This document shows positions 25,065 to 31,519 of a stretch of 64,000 bases of DNA, in pieces. Below the pieces are notes generated by a model, which worked only from the letters and a program-made list of their open reading frames with translations, was not told the origin of the DNA and did not search any database. Both the position numbers and the translations under genes were made by a program. Position 1 is the first letter of the stretch. Every line of letters begins with the position of its first letter. This DNA is from JAXMEQ01 sp046348225 (lineage in GTDB: Bacteria; Pseudomonadota; Gammaproteobacteria; Burkholderiales; Burkholderiaceae_C): contig JAXMEQ010000006.1 of assembly GCA_046348225.1 (NCBI GenBank), positions 124,001 to 188,000 of the forward strand. The letters run 5' to 3'.

Positions 25065-25913
25065 GTGCTGACGCTCACATCCCTCCTGGCGCTCTACGGC
25101 TTTGACGACCAGATCCCGGCAAAGTTGGTGCGTCACCAGGACGCCCGGTGGGACGTGAACTTGCTCTGGCGGCAGGGGCACCTCGAGTCATACCAAACTT
25201 ACCAGAGCCGCCCGGTTTTTCAGGGCGCCCAGCGCCTCGTGTCATTCATTGGTCGACCTGGCACCGGTGCGTTATTCGTGGGCGTCTATGACGTGCTGGG
25301 CGTCCGGCGGACAGACAAGTTCCGGCTTCCCAAGGGCTTCCCGCACCCGGAGATGGGCTCGGGATGGCAGTTCGAGTACGACCTGAAGCGCGACGAGGCC
25401 TTTCGGGACCTGGAAGGCCGCTTGGTCGTGGACTGGGGCAAGGGCACCCGATCCTGGGTGCAGCACCTGAAGATGCAAAGCAAGCCGGTCACCGAGTTGC
25501 TGCCGGCTGGCTACGTCGCTGAATGGCCAGGGTTCGAGGAAGTTGTGCTGCAGCACGACCAGCTCGTCAAAGTAGTAAACAACCCGGAGGCCCACAGGGA
25601 GTGGCACCGCATGCTGGCATCCGTGGCCGCCGTGTACCTAGTGTTGGACACCAAGACCGGGCAACAGTACATAGGCTCCGCCTATGGCACCGGCGGGCTG
25701 CTAGGCCGCTGGTGCGCGTACGCGAAAAACGTCCACGGCGGAAACAAGCAGATCAAGGCGCTGGCGGCGGAAAGACCTGGCTTGGCTCAGGACCTTCAGT
25801 TTGCCGTGTTGCAGACGCTGCCCCTAGCGTCAACGCTCAAAGAGGTAGTGGATCACGAGCGACGTCACAAAGCGAAGCTCGGGAGCCGAGCTCACGGCTT
25901 GAACAGCAACTGA
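25065..25913 (+). CDS. GIY-YIG nuclease-domain protein
   Basis: About 282 aa. The last ~90 residues are a GIY-YIG domain: AAVYLVLDTKTGQQYIGSAYG (residues ~185-205) gives the two conserved tyrosine/glycine elements, then LLGRWCAYAKN supplies the conserved Arg, and LKEVVDHERRHKAKLGSRAHG the conserved Glu and C-terminal element. The first ~180 residues are a region seen in a family of stand-alone GIY-YIG proteins (LLALYGFDDQIPAKLVRHQDAR). I place the start at a GTG at 25065, which gives the expected beginning just before LLALYGF; a TTG at 25044 would add seven residues of doubtful value. It may act in mobile-element or phage defence DNA cleavage, but no function is established by the sequence. 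Confidence 0.85.
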   Translation: MLTLTSLLALYGFDDQIPAKLVRHQDARWDVNLLWRQGHLESYQTYQSRPVFQGAQRLVSFIGRPGTGALFVGVYDVLGVRRTDKFRLPKGFPHPEMGSGWQFEYDLKRDEAFRDLEGRLVVDWGKGTRSWVQHLKMQSKPVTELLPAGYVAEWPGFEEVVLQHDQLVKVVNNPEAHREWHRMLASVAAVYLVLDTKTGQQYIGSAYGTGGLLGRWCAYAKNVHGGNKQIKALAAERPGLAQDLQFAVLQTLPLASTLKEVVDHERRHKAKLGSRAHGLNSN

Positions 25914-25969
25914 GAACCGAACCGAGCGTCCGTGAACCGGCACTATTGAAAGCTTGGTTCTGGCGAGCA

Positions 25970-26260
25970 TCAGCCGTGGAGGTGGTTGTAGTTGTAGGCC
26001 TGCTGTTCGCGACCTTCTTTGAGCCACTCGGCGAATTCATTCGCGTCAGCGCACGTTTGGTACAGAACGAACATCGCTGTGTCGAGTTTACGCACGTCGA
26101 CTGGTGTGGCTTTGCTCAAGCAATTGAGCCGCCGCAACCAATCGTCGCCTCGTGGGAAGTCCATCGAGAAGAATGGCCACTCCGACGAGTGCTCGAGTCC
26201 GTCTGCAGACCCTGTGTACTCGAAGGACTTGTCTTCCAGGCACGCGACCAGCACTTTCAT
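25970..26260 (-). CDS. Small hypothetical protein
   Basis: A 96-aa open frame beginning MKVLVACLEDKSFEY, with a purine-rich GGAAAGG eleven bases upstream of its ATG. It has a balanced amino-acid composition with acidic and aromatic residues (EWPFFSMDFPRGDDWLRRL near residue 30; NEFAEWLKEGREQQ near the end), unlike the Arg/Ala/Pro-rich shadow frames elsewhere in this window. I do not recognise a family. It has no signal peptide or membrane segment. It lies between the GIY-YIG gene and a remnant frame on the same strand, within DNA of lower GC. It is either a genuine accessory gene or part of a decayed one. Confidence 0.5.
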   Translation of the reverse strand: MKVLVACLEDKSFEYTGSADGLEHSSEWPFFSMDFPRGDDWLRRLNCLSKATPVDVRKLDTAMFVLYQTCADANEFAEWLKEGREQQAYNYNHLHG

Positions 26261-26291
26261 TTCTGCGCCCTTTCCGAAGCAGAGACCCTGC

Positions 26292-26456
26292 CTATGGGCG
26301 CAGTATGGGGCCTTGTTGGAAGTTCTGCCAGACCATCCTGGCCACCACCTTCTGCGTGACGCGGAAGATGCGCGCGTCCTTCAGGAGCCGCTCCGTAGCC
26401 TGGCTGGGAGCGTCCCACGCCCCGATGACAATGTCCGTGAAGGCGGTGTTGGGGAA
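26292..26456 (-). pseudogene. Possible gene remnant (54-codon open frame, no start)
   Basis: Between in-frame stops at 26457-26459 and 26292-26294 the minus strand reads a protein-like sequence including FTDIVIGAWDAP, ATERLLKDARIF and VVARMVWQNFQQGP, but has no start codon near its beginning. The composition looks genuinely coding, which suggests a truncated gene whose upstream part was lost. I cannot name the family. Confidence 0.3.
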
Positions 26457-26604
26457 TCATCTGCAGTCATACATCCGGCATCTGTTGTGGACTCTGACGT
26501 GGCCCGCGCCAACATGAAATCTGCGTCGCCGATGCCCTACCCGATATAGATATCAGGTCTGAAGGCGTGGTGACATAAGGCACACACTCATCTAGAATAC
26601 ATTC

Positions 26605-26898
26605 ATGAAGCCTTTTCGCTGGGGTGCCGACAAGAACGAGTCCCTAAAGCTGACCCGCGGTGTGTCGTTTGAGGGCATCGTTGTGGCTATTGAGTCTGAT
26701 GGTCTGCTTGACGTGGTTGAGCACCCCAACAAGACGAAGTATCCAAACCAGAGAGTTCTCGTCGTCTCGTTCGATGGCTATGTTTATCTGGTGCCCTTTG
26801 TTGAAGAGGCGGACCACTTTTTCCTGAAAACCATCATCCCGAGCCGTAAGGCGACGCGGGACTACTTGAAGCAAGGTGAGCCGAATGTCAAACGTTGA
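26605..26898 (+). CDS. BrnT-like toxin of a type II toxin-antitoxin pair
   Basis: A 97-aa protein. MKPFRWGADKNESLKLTRGVSFEGIV at its N-terminus follows the BrnT pattern (F-x-W-D-x-x-K-N, then R-G-V-S-F), and the middle LVVSFDGYVYLVPFV plus RKATRDYL near the end match the RelE-like BrnT fold. BrnT toxins are ribonucleases that stop translation. Toxin-first order with an overlapping antitoxin, as here, is the usual brnTA arrangement. The gene starts at an ATG at 26605 and overlaps the antitoxin start by 14 bases. Family assignment is by motif only, and a DUF4258-type protein is an alternative. Confidence 0.72.
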   Translation: MKPFRWGADKNESLKLTRGVSFEGIVVAIESDGLLDVVEHPNKTKYPNQRVLVVSFDGYVYLVPFVEEADHFFLKTIIPSRKATRDYLKQGEPNVKR

Positions 26899-27214
26899 CG
26901 CGTACGAACGAGAAGTCTTGTCTGCCTTTGAAAAAGGCAGTCTCAAGTCAGTCGCGACGAAAACCGAACTCGAAAAGTTCAAGGCTGCCGCGCGAGCGAC
27001 CGCGTTGAAGGATCGCAGGGTGAACATTCGCCTGTCGTCTGTTGATCTCAACGATATCCAGGTCAAGGCTCTTGAAGAGGGCATGCCCTATCAAACGCTG
27101 ATTGCGAGCGTATTGCACAAGTACGCCACCGGGCGCCTTGTTGACAAGACCAGCTCTGTACCGGGTCGCTCCACACAGCCTGCCCGTAAGCGAACAACTG
27201 ACCACCGCGCTTGA
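26885..27214 (+). CDS. Ribbon-helix-helix antitoxin partner (CopG/BrnA-like)
   Basis: A 109-aa protein from the ATG at 26885. Its C-terminal half contains the RHH pattern: a beta-strand VNIRLSSVDLNDIQVKALE followed by GMPYQTLIASVLHKYATG, as in CopG-type antitoxins, where the strand binds the DNA major groove and the helices dimerise. The N-terminal half (YEREVLSAFEKGSLKSV) is a common antitoxin segment preceding this domain. It overlaps the toxin by 14 bases, implying coupled translation, and would neutralise the toxin and repress the shared promoter. The Arg/Lys-rich tail after residue 90 is extra. Confidence 0.8.
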   Translation: MSNVDAYEREVLSAFEKGSLKSVATKTELEKFKAAARATALKDRRVNIRLSSVDLNDIQVKALEEGMPYQTLIASVLHKYATGRLVDKTSSVPGRSTQPARKRTTDHRA

Positions 27215-27220
27215 CCAAGC

Positions 27221-27517
27221 GTGCGCGTCTGGCATCGGGAGCAACACATCACCAACCGAATCACCGCGAGCAAGGCGCGCGCCAATTTGTATCGGTTGAT
27301 TGTTGAGACCAGTGCATCCCATCGTCCGGTGGTCATTGCCGGGAAGCGAGGCAGTGCTGTGTTGGTGGCCGCTGAGGATTGGGATGCTATTCAAGAGACG
27401 CTACACCTTCTTTCCGTCCCTGGCATGCGCGAATCCATCAAGAAGGGAATGGCAGAGCCTTTGGCCAAGAGCGCCAGGAATCTGTCGCCTGCCGAACGGA
27501 GAGTCAAGCCGTGCTGA
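27221..27517 (+). CDS. Phd/YefM-family antitoxin without a toxin; start codon uncertain
   Basis: The body of the protein (NRITASKARANLYRLIVE, then SHRPVVIAGKRGSAVLVA, then EDWDAIQETLHLLSV) is a clear Phd/YefM antitoxin. The natural start should be just before TNRITASK: a GGGAG at 27237-27241 stands six bases before codon 27248-27250, but that codon is ATC, not ATG. A GTG at 27221 allows a 98-aa product with nine extra residues. No RelE/YoeB toxin follows; the next gene encodes a CWC protein. I read this as an orphan antitoxin, possibly decaying. The stop overlaps the start of the next gene by seven bases. Confidence 0.78.
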   Translation: MRVWHREQHITNRITASKARANLYRLIVETSASHRPVVIAGKRGSAVLVAAEDWDAIQETLHLLSVPGMRESIKKGMAEPLAKSARNLSPAERRVKPC

Positions 27518-27738
27518 CTACCCCCCTGACCGCCCCCCTCTGCCCCCTCTGCGGCCAGCCCAACGAATGCGCGGCCTCTGCCTCAGGCAGCTTTGACACC
27601 CCGTGCTGGTGTGCAGGCGTCACCTTCCCCGCCGACCTACTGGCCCAGGTTCCGCCGGCCCTGCAGAACAAGGCCTGCATTTGCCGCCGCTGTGTGGCGC
27701 AGCACTATGCGCGTGATCCTGGTCAAGGTGCGGCCTAA
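27511..27738 (+). CDS. Cysteine-rich CWC family protein
   Basis: A 75-aa protein from a GTG at 27511, overlapping the antitoxin stop. It has the family's cysteine pattern: CPLCGQPNEC near residues 11-20, PCWC near 32-35 and KACICRRC near 54-61, likely metal-binding. The function of the CWC family is unknown. No ATG is available nearby, and the GTG is the first codon that gives a normal length. Its 3' end overlaps the following DUF167 gene by 32 bases in another frame, suggesting co-transcription. Confidence 0.8.
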   Translation: MLTTPLTAPLCPLCGQPNECAASASGSFDTPCWCAGVTFPADLLAQVPPALQNKACICRRCVAQHYARDPGQGAA

Positions 27739-27934
27739 CGGCCGCGAGAGTGCGCTGGAGGCGCTGGGCGACGGCTCGTTCTCGGCAACGCTCAAGTCCC
27801 CGCCCGTGGATGGCAAGGCCAATGCCGAGCTGGTAGCCCGGGTGGCCAGGCACTTCCAGGCACCCAAGTCGGCCGTGGCCATCAAGACCGGTGCGGGGGC
27901 GCGTATCAAGCGGGTCACGGTCGATCTGCCGTAA
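27707..27934 (+). CDS. DUF167 family (YggU-like) protein
   Basis: A 75-aa protein with the DUF167 fold signature: MRVILVKVRPNGRES at the start, LKSPPVDGKANAELVARVARHF in the middle and the glycine-rich IKTGAGARIKRVTVDLP at the end. The function is unknown. The ATG at 27707 is inside the CWC gene. It ends 34 bases before a convergent gene. Confidence 0.88.
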   Translation: MRVILVKVRPNGRESALEALGDGSFSATLKSPPVDGKANAELVARVARHFQAPKSAVAIKTGAGARIKRVTVDLP

Positions 27935-27968
27935 GGCGGGCCACGCTGGCGCGCAGGCGCATGGCGCC

Positions 27969-28436
27969 CTAGCTGCGCAGCACGGCTTCCAGCGCGCGGC
28001 ACTTCTCCACGCCCACGGCCTCCTGGATGCGGGGCAACAAGGCCAGCAAGGCATCGGCGTCGCCGGCTGACTCCACGGCCAGGCTCAGGCGGTAACCGCG
28101 CAGGCCCATGCCGGCTGTGAGCTGCACCGCCATGGGGTAGGCCACGCGGTAGCGTTCGGCGGGTGGCACGGCGTGCACGTCGGCAGCCGGTGCAGCGGCG
28201 GGCGCAGGCGCCGGCGCCGGGGCCGGGGCCGTAACGGCCACGGGCGCCAGCAGGTTCATGCCCACCAGGTAGTCCACGTCTTCCTGGGTCAGGCCCAGGC
28301 CCTGCGCGGCGGTCAGCACCTCGGTCACGGTGCGTTGGCCGTCAAACAGGATGAACGCCGAGCGCTGGCGCGCCGACAGCGCGACCGAGCGGTCCTTGAA
28401 TGCCTGTTGCCCCTCAGTCGTCTTCGCGTACTTCAT
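27969..28436 (-). CDS. Hypothetical protein with a Pro/Ala linker
   Basis: A 155-aa protein from the ATG at 28436. Residues 1-65 form a conserved-looking domain (MKYAKTTEGQQAFKDRS, QRSAFILFDGQRTVTEVL, TQEDVDYLVGMNLL) resembling short winged-helix-like domains of unknown role found in comamonads. A low-complexity linker of alternating Ala-Pro follows at about 68-85. The C-terminal part (YRVAYPMAVQLTAGMGLRGYRLSLAVESAGD) may be a second small domain. There is no signal peptide. I do not recognise a named family. It lies 40 bases beyond a small membrane protein gene on the same strand. Confidence 0.72.
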   Translation of the reverse strand: MKYAKTTEGQQAFKDRSVALSARQRSAFILFDGQRTVTEVLTAAQGLGLTQEDVDYLVGMNLLAPVAVTAPAPAPAPAPAAAPAADVHAVPPAERYRVAYPMAVQLTAGMGLRGYRLSLAVESAGDADALLALLPRIQEAVGVEKCRALEAVLRS

Positions 28437-28476
28437 GGCACTGCTCTCCTGTGGCCGGGTGCGCGGCCTTGCCTGG

Positions 28477-28644
28477 CTACTTGCTGGTGGCGCTTGCGGC
28501 GCTGGCGGCTGGCGCGGCGGCCGGCGCGTGCAAGGCATCACCGCCGTGCTTTTCGCCGCTCATGTCGAGCGAGTCACCGCCCTTGACGATCACGAACAGG
28601 GCCACGGCGGCAAAGACGGCAAAGCCGACGGCGATTTTCCACAT
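28477..28644 (-). CDS. Small single-pass membrane protein
   Basis: A 55-aa product from the ATG at 28644: one hydrophobic helix (residues ~4-20, IAVGFAVFAAVALFVIV), a short charged middle (GGDSLDMSGEKHGGD) and an Ala/Pro/Ser-rich tail. An AGAAATG context at its start and the AACGGAGA upstream (GGAG eight bases before the ATG) support translation. No family recognised. It probably forms a two-gene unit with the hypothetical protein downstream. Confidence 0.65.
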   Translation of the reverse strand: MWKIAVGFAVFAAVALFVIVKGGDSLDMSGEKHGGDALHAPAAAPAASAASATSK

Positions 28645-28715
28645 GACATTTCTCCGTTGAGTCTCTTGCCGAAAGGCCCGGGTTGCGGGCCCTTGAGCAA
28701 AACCCCATTCAAGTG

Positions 28716-28793
28716 CCACCGCGGAACCGGCTTTGCCGGGCCGCTGGTGGCGCCCCCTGGGGGGAGGCGGCCGCAGGCCGCTTCGGGGGGTGG
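28716..28793 (+). repeat. Hairpin-rich ~77-bp repeat, copy B
   Basis: Reads ACCGCGGAACCGGCTTTGCC, GGGCCGCTGGTGGCGCCC, then GCGGCCGCAGGCCGCTTCGG and a GGGGTGG end. It aligns with copy A at 12491-12567 throughout, with compensatory changes in the hairpin arms (GCGGCCGCAGGCCGC against GCGCCGCAGGCGC), which suggests the RNA or DNA fold matters. It lies eight bases beyond the MHS transporter stop, where it may act as the terminator. Confidence 0.88.
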
Positions 28794-28801
28794 GAGACTT
28801 T

Positions 28802-30460
28802 TCAGTCCTTGGCGTAGATGTCCACGTCCTTGGTTTCCTTGACGAACAGCGTGCCGATGACGAGCGTCATGGCGGCGATGATGATCGGGTACCAGAGACC
28901 GTTGTACATGTTGCCGGTCTGCGCCACGATGGCGAACGCCGTGGTGGGCAGCAGGCCGCCGAACCAGCCGTTGCCAATGTGGTACGGCAGGCTCATGGAC
29001 GTGTAGCGGATGCGGGTGGGGAACATTTCCACCAGCATGGCGGCGATCGGGCCGTACACCATGGTCACCAGGATCACCAGGTACGTCAGGATGGCGATGA
29101 CCATCACCTTGTCGACCTTGGCCATGTCGGCCTTGGCGGGGTAGCCGGCGGTCTTCAGGGCGTCAGCCACGGCCTTCTTGAACTCGGCGTCCTTCTTCTT
29201 GGCATCATCGGCCGGGATGCCCTTGCTGGTGTAGCCCGGGATCACGGTGTCGCCAATCTTGATGCTGGCGGGCGTGCCGGCGGCGGCGGGCGCGTTTTCG
29301 TAGCTCACGGATGCACCGGCCAGCACCTGCTTGGCGATGTCGCACGAGCTGGTGAACTTGACGGTACCCGTCGGGTTGAACTGGAACGAGCACTCGGCCG
29401 GGTCGGCCGTCACGACCACCTTGTTCTTCTGCTGGGCGGCGTACAGGTCGGGGTTGGCGGCCTTGGTCAGCGCCTCGAACACCGGGAAGTACGTCAGCAC
29501 GGCCAGCAGGCAGCCAGCCATGATGATGGGCTTGCGGCCGATCTTGTCGGACAGGGTGCCGAAGATGATGAAGAACGGCGTGCCGATCAGCAGCGAGACG
29601 GCCACATAGATGTTGGCGGCAGCGCCGTCAACCTTAAGCGCCTGCGTCAGGAAGAACAGCGCGTAGAACTGGCCCGAATACCAGACCACGGCCTGGCCGG
29701 CGGTCAGGCCCACCAGCGCCAGGATGACGATCTTCAGGTTCTTCCACTGGCCGAAGGATTCGGACAGCGGCGCCTTGGAGGTCTTGCCCTCGGCCTTCAT
29801 CTTGGCGAACGCGGGCGATTCATTCATCGACAGGCGAATCCAGACCGAGATGGCCAGCAGCAGGATGGACACGATGAACGGAACGCGCCAGCCCCAGTCG
29901 GCGAATGCCGCTTCACCGATGACGGTGCGGGTGCCCAGAATGACCATCAGGCTCAGGAACAGGCCGAGCGTGGCGGTGGTCTGGATCCACGACGTGTAGG
30001 CACCGCGCTTGCCCTGGGGCGAGTGCTCGGCCACATAGGTGGCGGCGCCACCGTATTCACCGCCGAGCGCCAGGCCCTGCAGCAGGCGCAGCACGATCAG
30101 GATGATGGGCGCCGCCACGCCGATGCTGGCGTAGGTGGGCAGGATGCCGACGATGAAGGTCGACAGGCCCATGATCAGGATGGTGACCAGGAAGGTGTAT
30201 TTGCGGCCGATCATGTCGCCCAGGCGGCCAAAGAAGATGGCGCCGAACGGGCGGACGATGAAACCCGCCGCAAAGGCCAGCAGCGCGAAGATGAAGGCAG
30301 AGCCTGCATCCAGCCCGCTGAAGAACTGCTTGGCAATGATGGCGGCGAGCGAACCGTAGAGGTAGAAGTCGTACCACTCGAATACAGTGCCGAGTGACGA
30401 GGCGAAGATAACCTTCTTCTCCTCGGGCGTCATCGGCCGGGCGACGGCTGTTGTGGACAT
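28802..30460 (-). CDS. MHS-family MFS metabolite:H+ symporter with a large inserted loop
   Basis: A 552-aa inner-membrane transporter with 12 predicted helices. The MHS (ProP/KgtP/ShiA-like) family marks are present: FEWYDFYLYGSLAAI near residue 27, FGRLGDMIGRKYTF near 77 and GGEYGGAATYVAEHSPQGKRG near 133. The family is normally ~430-450 aa. The extra length is a hydrophilic segment of about 110 residues at ~350-460, rich in Ala, Lys and Asp, with two cysteines (ECSFQF, SSCDIAK), placed between helices in the C-terminal half, probably on the periplasmic side. The substrate is likely a carboxylate or zwitterion. The upstream 187-base gap holds its promoter. Confidence 0.9.
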   Translation of the reverse strand: MSTTAVARPMTPEEKKVIFASSLGTVFEWYDFYLYGSLAAIIAKQFFSGLDAGSAFIFALLAFAAGFIVRPFGAIFFGRLGDMIGRKYTFLVTILIMGLSTFIVGILPTYASIGVAAPIILIVLRLLQGLALGGEYGGAATYVAEHSPQGKRGAYTSWIQTTATLGLFLSLMVILGTRTVIGEAAFADWGWRVPFIVSILLLAISVWIRLSMNESPAFAKMKAEGKTSKAPLSESFGQWKNLKIVILALVGLTAGQAVVWYSGQFYALFFLTQALKVDGAAANIYVAVSLLIGTPFFIIFGTLSDKIGRKPIIMAGCLLAVLTYFPVFEALTKAANPDLYAAQQKNKVVVTADPAECSFQFNPTGTVKFTSSCDIAKQVLAGASVSYENAPAAAGTPASIKIGDTVIPGYTSKGIPADDAKKKDAEFKKAVADALKTAGYPAKADMAKVDKVMVIAILTYLVILVTMVYGPIAAMLVEMFPTRIRYTSMSLPYHIGNGWFGGLLPTTAFAIVAQTGNMYNGLWYPIIIAAMTLVIGTLFVKETKDVDIYAKD

Positions 30461-30647
30461 GGTTTTGTCTCCGGAAGGGTTGCAGCCCCCGACATGGAGG
30501 CCTGCAGCAATTCTTGGAGATGGCTCTGACCCTGCTCTGACGTGAAACCAACGCTGGCTTGCGCCAAACGGACGTGTTTCTGACAGACTAGGGTGAAACC
30601 CTTGGGCCGCTTTTCATGATGCGGCGAACCGGCCCGCGCGGGCCGCG

Positions 30648-31295
30648 TTAACCCTTGCCCGGGCGCACCACGGCCGCCGGGCGCGCCGCGGCGGCGTGCC
30701 ATTCACGGGCAAACCAGTCGTCGCCTTCGATGCAGGCCCGCAGCATGGGCAGGGCGTCGAAGCCCCAGAAGGGCTTGTCGTCCACCACCACGGTGGGCAC
30801 GCCAAACAGGCCCTGCGCAATGGCGTCGTCGGTGTTGCGTTTGAGCAGGGCCTTGACCTCGTCCGACGCCGGGTCGCGTGCGGGCTGCAACGCCGTGTGC
30901 AGGGCCTGCAGTCGCGTGGCGTCGGCCGCGTCGGCGCCGCCGCGCCAGACATGGCGGAAGACGGTCTCGCACACATGGCGGTTGGCGCGGCCGGTGCCGT
31001 CGCCACTGGCCAGCGCCAGCCGCAGCAGGGCCAGCGGGTTGAACGGGTGCGCGGCCGGCATCTGCATGGGCACGCCGTGGTGATGGGCCTGCCACAGCAC
31101 CTGGCGGTACGTCCATTCGCGCTTGCCGGCGATCTCGGCCGGGCCCAGCTGGCCATGGTGCTTGAGCAGGCCGGCAAACAGCACGGGCTTGTAGTCCACC
31201 GCATAGCTCAGGCCTTGCAGTGCGACGGGCAAGCGCTCGAACGCCAGGTAGGCGTAGGGCGAGATGAAGTCCAGGTAGAAGGTGAGCGTCTTCAC
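30648..31295 (-). CDS. DsbA-like 2-hydroxychromene-2-carboxylate isomerase family protein
   Basis: A 215-aa protein of the thioredoxin-fold kappa-GST/HCCA isomerase group. The N-terminal FYLDFISPYAYLAFERL places a Ser in the position of the glutathione-activating residue (S13 region), and the C-terminal GLFGVPTVVVDDKPFWG is the family's cis-Pro motif. True HCCA isomerases act in naphthalene breakdown; most homologues outside such operons have unknown substrates, and no other naphthalene genes are here. The start overlaps the DUF1289 stop as ATGA. Confidence 0.88.
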   Translation of the reverse strand: MKTLTFYLDFISPYAYLAFERLPVALQGLSYAVDYKPVLFAGLLKHHGQLGPAEIAGKREWTYRQVLWQAHHHGVPMQMPAAHPFNPLALLRLALASGDGTGRANRHVCETVFRHVWRGGADAADATRLQALHTALQPARDPASDEVKALLKRNTDDAIAQGLFGVPTVVVDDKPFWGFDALPMLRACIEGDDWFAREWHAAAARPAAVVRPGKG

Positions 31296-31519
31296 GCGGC
31301 GGCCTCCGCGCGCTGCGCGATCAGGGCCCAGACGGCGCGCTTGTCGTCGTCGCCCATGCGGCTCCAGGCGGCGATTTCATCGAGCGTGCGAAAGCAGCCT
31401 TCGCACAGCTCGGACGCGGGCGACATGCGGCACACCGACAGGCAGGGTGAAGGCACATTTTGGCCGCCAGCCCGCACCAACGCTGCGTGAGCCGCTATCA
31501 ATTCTGTAGCACCTGTCAT
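31292..31519 (-). CDS. DUF1289 protein whose N-terminus comes from a repeat
   Basis: A 75-aa protein. Residues ~24-70 are a DUF1289 domain with its three-cysteine pattern (PCLSVCRM, then LCEGCFRTLDEIAAWSRM). Residues ~4-22 (ATELIAAHAALVRAGGQ) are encoded by a copy of the dispersed ~57-bp repeat and correspond in frame to the same stretch in TlyA. An ordinary DUF1289 protein would start near SPCLSVC. The ATG at 31519 overlaps the YbaK-like gene's stop by four bases. Confidence 0.82.
   Translation of the reverse strand: MTGATELIAAHAALVRAGGQNVPSPCLSVCRMSPASELCEGCFRTLDEIAAWSRMGDDDKRAVWALIAQRAEAAA
31454..31510 (+). repeat. Dispersed ~57-bp repeat, copy 4 (5' part of the DUF1289 gene)
   Basis: Reads CACATTTTGGCCGCCAGCCC, then GCACCAACGCTGCGTGAG, then CCGCTATCAATTCTGTAGC. 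It is a close relative of copy 1 in arrangement and in frame relative to the host gene. Confidence 0.88.

Larger units (their letters stand above)
25914..26604. other. Island interior without a certain gene
   Basis: The 690 bases have lower GC and no plus-strand gene. On the minus strand there is one plausible 96-aa frame (25970-26260) and, upstream of it, a remnant frame (26292-26456), both listed separately. The last ~70 bases before 26605 are AT-rich (GATATAGATATC at 26539-26550, then CATCTAGAATACATTC) and probably hold the promoter and any autoregulatory operator of the toxin-antitoxin pair. I found no inverted repeats of insertion-sequence type. Confidence 0.5.

Noticed and set aside
24500..27550. 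Complete insertion sequence or prophage in the accessory island
   Set aside because: No transposase, integrase or terminal inverted repeats are visible, so only an accessory island of unknown origin is claimed.
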